This document shows, one piece after another, positions 5,644-8,318 of a stretch of DNA of 8,318 nucleotides. The DNA is taken from the NCBI GenBank assembly GCA_002732015.1, contig PCCU01000014.1, positions 1 through 8,318 on the forward strand, read 5' to 3'. Origin of the DNA: Candidatus Pelagibacterales bacterium. Its GTDB lineage: Bacteria; Pseudomonadota; Alphaproteobacteria; TMED109. The notes beneath the pieces are model-generated. The model made no database searches and was not told the origin of the DNA. It worked only from the letters and a program-made list of their open reading frames with translations. Both the position numbers and the translations under genes were made by a program. Position 1 is the stretch's first letter. Each line of letters opens with the position of its first letter.

Positions 5644-7272
5644 TTAATTACTTTTCAAGCATTCTTTTATAAAAGAATTAAACAAAGGATGAGGCTTTAA
5701 AGGTCTTGATAATAATTCTGGATGAAATTGAACACCTATAAACCAAGGGTGTCCTTGCAATTCAATTATTTCTGGTAACTTACCATCTGGGGATTTTCCA
5801 GAAATAAGCAGTCCTTTTTTTAAAAAAAGTTTTTCAAACTTTATATTCATTTCATATCTATGACGATGTCTTTCTCTTATGAAAGTCTTGGAATAAATAT
5901 TGAAAGCTTTAGAACTTTTTTTAATTTTACAAGAATAGGTACCTAACCTCATTGTGCCTCCATAATCAGAGTATTTGTCTCTTTTATAGGAAATACTTCC
6001 TTTAAACCACTCTGTTAACAGTCCAATTATATTTTTTGAATTTTTTTTATTAAATTCGCTTGAAGATGCATTATTTATTTTTAATAGACTTTTTGCTACT
6101 TCTATTACAGCTAGTTGCATACCAAAACATATGCCTAAAAAAGGAATATTGTTTTCCCTAGCATGTTTTATAGAATAAAGTTTTCCTTTTATTCCTCTGC
6201 TACCAAAACCTCCGGGAACTATAATGCCTTTCAGTTTCTTAATATTTTTTTTTAAATTTTTAAGATTTCCAGCATCAATCCAATAGATTTTAATTTTTGT
6301 ATTGTTTTTTATTCCACTATGAATAAGAGCTTCAACTAAGGACTTATAAGCGTCTTTGAGCTCAATATATTTTCCAACTATTCCTATCTCAACATTATTT
6401 TTTAAAAAACTTTGTTTTTTAGTTATATTATTCCAGTTTTTTAGGTTTGGTTGTTTTGGGTTTTTTATTCCTAAAGATTGTAAAACTCTTGCATCCAGTT
6501 TTTCTTTAAAAAATAAGCTTGGTATCTCATATATGCTTTTTACATCTAAAGCTTGTATTATATTTCTTGTCTCTACATTACAGAATAAGGAAATTTTCTT
6601 CTTATCATCTATCGATATATTTTTTTCACATCTACAAACTAAAATATCTGGTTGTATTCCTATCTCCCTTAATTCTTTTACTGAATGTTGAGTAGGCTTG
6701 GTTTTAATTTCATCTGTTGCTGATAAATAAGGAACAAGGGTACAATGAATAAAAAGCGTTTTAGCAGAGGATAATAAATTTCTGAGTTGTCTGATTGCTT
6801 CCAGGAAAGGCAAACTCTCAATATCCCCTACCGTTCCTCCTACCTCTATAATTAAAAAATCCTCATTTTTTACTTGATATAGAATTTTTTCAATTATTGC
6901 ATTAGTAACATGGGGAATTACCTGAACTGTTTTTCCAAGATACTTTCCTTTTCTTTCATTTGCAATTACTTGTTGATAAACTTTTCCTGCAGTAATATTA
7001 TCGTATTTACTTGCATTAACGCCTGTAAATCGCTCATAATGACCTAGATCTAAGTCTGTTTCAGCTCCATCATCAGTAACAAAAACTTCTCCATGTTGGT
7101 TTGGATTCATAGTACCCGGATCGACGTTTAAATAAGGATCTAATTTTCTAAGTCTTACTTTAAAACCTCTTGCTTGCAGCAAGGCTCCTAAAGCCGAGGC
7201 TGATATGCCCTTACCTAAAGAAGAGACCACTCCACCAGTAACAAATATAATTTTAGTTTTCTGATTTGCAAT
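5644..7272 (-). CDS. pyrG: CTP synthase (glutamine-hydrolysing), apparently with an ATT start
   Basis: Makes CTP from UTP, ATP and glutamine. The N-terminal amidoligase domain has the phosphate loop GGVVSSLGKG, KLDPYLNVDPGTM, HGEVFVTDDGAETDLDLGHY, EVGGTVGDIES and KTKPTQHSV. The C-terminal glutamine amidotransferase domain has PGGFGSRG, the nucleophile Cys in GICFGMQ and the His/Glu pair in QFHPE. The only standard start codon (GTG at 7230) falls between the two valines of GGVVSS and would remove the first beta strand and part of the phosphate loop. The frame stays open upstream to a TAA at 7287-7285 and encodes the expected KTKIIFVTGG. Only ATT codons (7281, 7278, 7272) are available as starts there. 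Starting at 7272 gives 542 residues (MANQKTKIIFVTGG...), close to E. coli at 545. The ATT at 7281 has the better-spaced GAG (7291-7289). Which start is real is uncertain; the identity is not. Confidence 0.95.
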   Translation of the reverse strand: MANQKTKIIFVTGGVVSSLGKGISASALGALLQARGFKVRLRKLDPYLNVDPGTMNPNQHGEVFVTDDGAETDLDLGHYERFTGVNASKYDNITAGKVYQQVIANERKGKYLGKTVQVIPHVTNAIIEKILYQVKNEDFLIIEVGGTVGDIESLPFLEAIRQLRNLLSSAKTLFIHCTLVPYLSATDEIKTKPTQHSVKELREIGIQPDILVCRCEKNISIDDKKKISLFCNVETRNIIQALDVKSIYEIPSLFFKEKLDARVLQSLGIKNPKQPNLKNWNNITKKQSFLKNNVEIGIVGKYIELKDAYKSLVEALIHSGIKNNTKIKIYWIDAGNLKNLKKNIKKLKGIIVPGGFGSRGIKGKLYSIKHARENNIPFLGICFGMQLAVIEVAKSLLKINNASSSEFNKKNSKNIIGLLTEWFKGSISYKRDKYSDYGGTMRLGTYSCKIKKSSKAFNIYSKTFIRERHRHRYEMNIKFEKLFLKKGLLISGKSPDGKLPEIIELQGHPWFIGVQFHPELLSRPLKPHPLFNSFIKECLKSN

Positions 7273-7289
7273 CTTAATAATGGTTTAAC

Positions 7290-7616
7290 TCACTCTGTAT
7301 CGGGGATAATTGCTTTGTCACCTTTAGTTTCAGCAGGTATCACAATCTCCTCTATCTCTTCAGATTGAATTACAGAACTGTCATTCTTATTTTTTGTTAA
7401 TATAGCTAAAAATAGACTATTAGCTAAAAAAAGAACTCCTATAATTGTAGTAAATTTTGTAAGAAAATCAGCACTTCTCCTACCTTCTAGCATTCCAGAA
7501 AAATTTGCTCCGCCACCTAGGCCTCCTAGAGCACCACCATCACTTCTTTGAAGCAACACCGATAATATAAGCACTATAGCTAGAATAGCATGGAGTATTA
7601 AAAATATATTAAACAT
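7290..7616 (-). CDS. secG: Protein-export membrane protein SecG
   Basis: Small subunit of the SecYEG translocon in the inner membrane; it assists SecA-driven protein export. The 108 residues contain two membrane spans, about 2-22 and 53-74. They are joined by the diagnostic loop LLQRSDGGALGGLGGG and the segment RRSADFLTKFTTIIGVLF, both hallmarks of SecG. A short acidic tail follows (QSEEIEEIVIPAE), of a kind that varies in this family. The ATG at 7616 is preceded by AAAGG with a 5-base spacer, a good ribosome binding site for this AT-rich genome. It lies 15 bp after tpiA and just ahead of pyrG, the usual tpiA-secG-pyrG order. Confidence 0.95.
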   Translation of the reverse strand: MFNIFLILHAILAIVLILSVLLQRSDGGALGGLGGGANFSGMLEGRRSADFLTKFTTIIGVLFLANSLFLAILTKNKNDSSVIQSEEIEEIVIPAETKGDKAIIPDTE

Positions 7617-7621
7617 AAAAA

Positions 7622-7626
7622 CCTTT
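7622..7626 (-). promoter_or_regulatory. Ribosome binding site of secG
   Basis: AAAGG on the minus strand followed by TTTTT and the ATG at 7616. It is one of the clearer Shine-Dalgarno matches in the window and fixes the secG start. Confidence 0.5.
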
Positions 7627-7631
7627 AATTA

Positions 7632-8318
7632 TTATAGAGTATCATAAATTCTTTTAAAATCACCAGCTTTTAATGAAGCTCCTCCTATAAGGCCTCCATC
7701 AACATTAGAAACACTAAATATAGCCTTTGAATTATTTAAGTTTACAGATCCTCCGTATATAACACAAATATTTTCTACTTTATATTTTTTATAAAATAAG
7801 CTTTTTATGTATTCATGAACTTTCTCTATTTCTTCTAAACTAGGAGTTTTATTGCTTCCTATTGCCCAGACTGGCTCATAGGCTATTATTAGATTTTTAA
7901 AGTTTACTCCTTTGTTAAAAATATTAGTAAGCTGAAAATTAATAATCTTTTTAGTTTTTAAACTTTTATAATCATTAAGATTTTCTCCAACACAAAATAT
8001 CACTTTTAAATTATTTAAAAATGCATTTTGTATTTTTTTGGCTAGTATAGTATTACTTTCATTATATATGGTTCTTCTTTCTGAATGACCAATCAAAACA
8101 TATTTACATCCTAACTCTTTTATCATAGATGCTGATATATCACCTGTATAGGCCCCTAAAGAAAATTGGCTGCAGTCCTGGGAACCAAAATTAAGAAATT
8201 TATTATTTAGTTTATTTTTTATATAAAAAATAGATTGTATAGAAGGTAAAAGCACAAAATCTTTTTTAGTATCACTTTTAAGTTGCTTTATTATTTCTTT
8301 TGCTAAGATTACACCTCT
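7632..8318 (-). CDS. tpiA: Triosephosphate isomerase, 5' end cut by window edge
   Basis: Interconverts dihydroxyacetone phosphate and glyceraldehyde 3-phosphate in glycolysis and gluconeogenesis. The frame is open to the window edge, giving 228 visible residues; family members have about 250, so the missing part is the short N-terminus with the conserved Asn and Lys (GNWKMN). Seen here are SQDCSQFSLGAYTGDIS, the catalytic His in IGHSERR, the catalytic Glu in AYEPVWAIG, and the phosphate-binding YGGSV and DGGLIGGASL. The mobile loop after the Glu reads AIGSNKT instead of the usual AIGTGxT, a mild variation. A GTG at 8255 is only an internal valine codon (DFVLLPSIQS), because coding sequence continues upstream in the same frame. 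secG follows after 15 bp, so the two are probably cotranscribed. Confidence 0.96.
   Translation of the reverse strand, partial: RGVILAKEIIKQLKSDTKKDFVLLPSIQSIFYIKNKLNNKFLNFGSQDCSQFSLGAYTGDISASMIKELGCKYVLIGHSERRTIYNESNTILAKKIQNAFLNNLKVIFCVGENLNDYKSLKTKKIINFQLTNIFNKGVNFKNLIIAYEPVWAIGSNKTPSLEEIEKVHEYIKSLFYKKYKVENICVIYGGSVNLNNSKAIFSVSNVDGGLIGGASLKAGDFKRIYDTL

Noticed and set aside
6356..6691. Plus-strand open frame of about 110 codons
   Set aside because: It is antisense to the middle of pyrG, in AT-rich DNA; its Phe/Ser/Ile-rich composition is typical of shadow frames and it shows no recognisable motif.
8253..8255. GTG as the start of tpiA
   Set aside because: Coding sequence similar to TpiA continues upstream in the same frame to the window edge, so the GTG is an internal valine and the gene is simply truncated by the window.

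Overview
The window is a tightly packed, one-directional stretch of bacterial housekeeping genes, all on the minus strand. The DNA is strongly AT-rich (around 30% G+C by eye, not counted). Read in the direction of transcription, from high to low coordinates, the order is tpiA (5' end outside the window), secG, pyrG, kdsA, eno, ftsB, then a 71-bp gap, then pdhA, pdhB and the E2 gene (3' end outside the window). The order tpiA-secG-pyrG-kdsA-eno-ftsB-pdhABC is, from general knowledge, a typical alphaproteobacterial arrangement. The low G+C, the very short or negative gene spacing, the compact PdhB without a fused lipoyl domain and a Kdo pathway gene suggest a streamlined Gram-negative alphaproteobacterium, for example a SAR11-like or other small-genome marine lineage. 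That placement is an inference, not proven.

Right part (about 3250-8318): triosephosphate isomerase, the SecG translocon subunit, CTP synthase, Kdo-8-phosphate synthase, enolase and the division protein FtsB. Spacings run from +17 bp down to a 14-bp overlap, so this is probably one transcript. Enolase makes phosphoenolpyruvate, which the adjacent KdsA consumes, and the remaining flux goes through pyruvate to the pyruvate dehydrogenase complex encoded next. The pyrG reading frame has no ATG, GTG, TTG or CTG that would give a complete N-terminus; an ATT start, or a sequence error, is needed.

Left part (1-3184): E1-alpha, E1-beta and E2 of the pyruvate dehydrogenase complex, with an ATGA overlap between pdhA and pdhB and 9 bp between pdhB and the E2 gene. 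Two things here are out of the ordinary. E1-alpha carries about 107 extra N-terminal residues, whose first ~60 look like a helix-turn-helix DNA-binding domain of the YdaS/Cro type, fused to an otherwise complete catalytic subunit. The E2 linker between the lipoyl and subunit-binding domains contains a nearly perfect three-copy 57-bp tandem repeat (19 residues each, acidic and Asn/Ser-rich).

The only gap longer than 20 bp is 3185-3255. It contains a 17-bp dyad that could be an operator for the fused DNA-binding domain, but this is speculative. I see no RNA genes, insertion sequences, CRISPR arrays or phage genes. The best candidate for something undescribed is the DNA-binding-domain/E1-alpha fusion.
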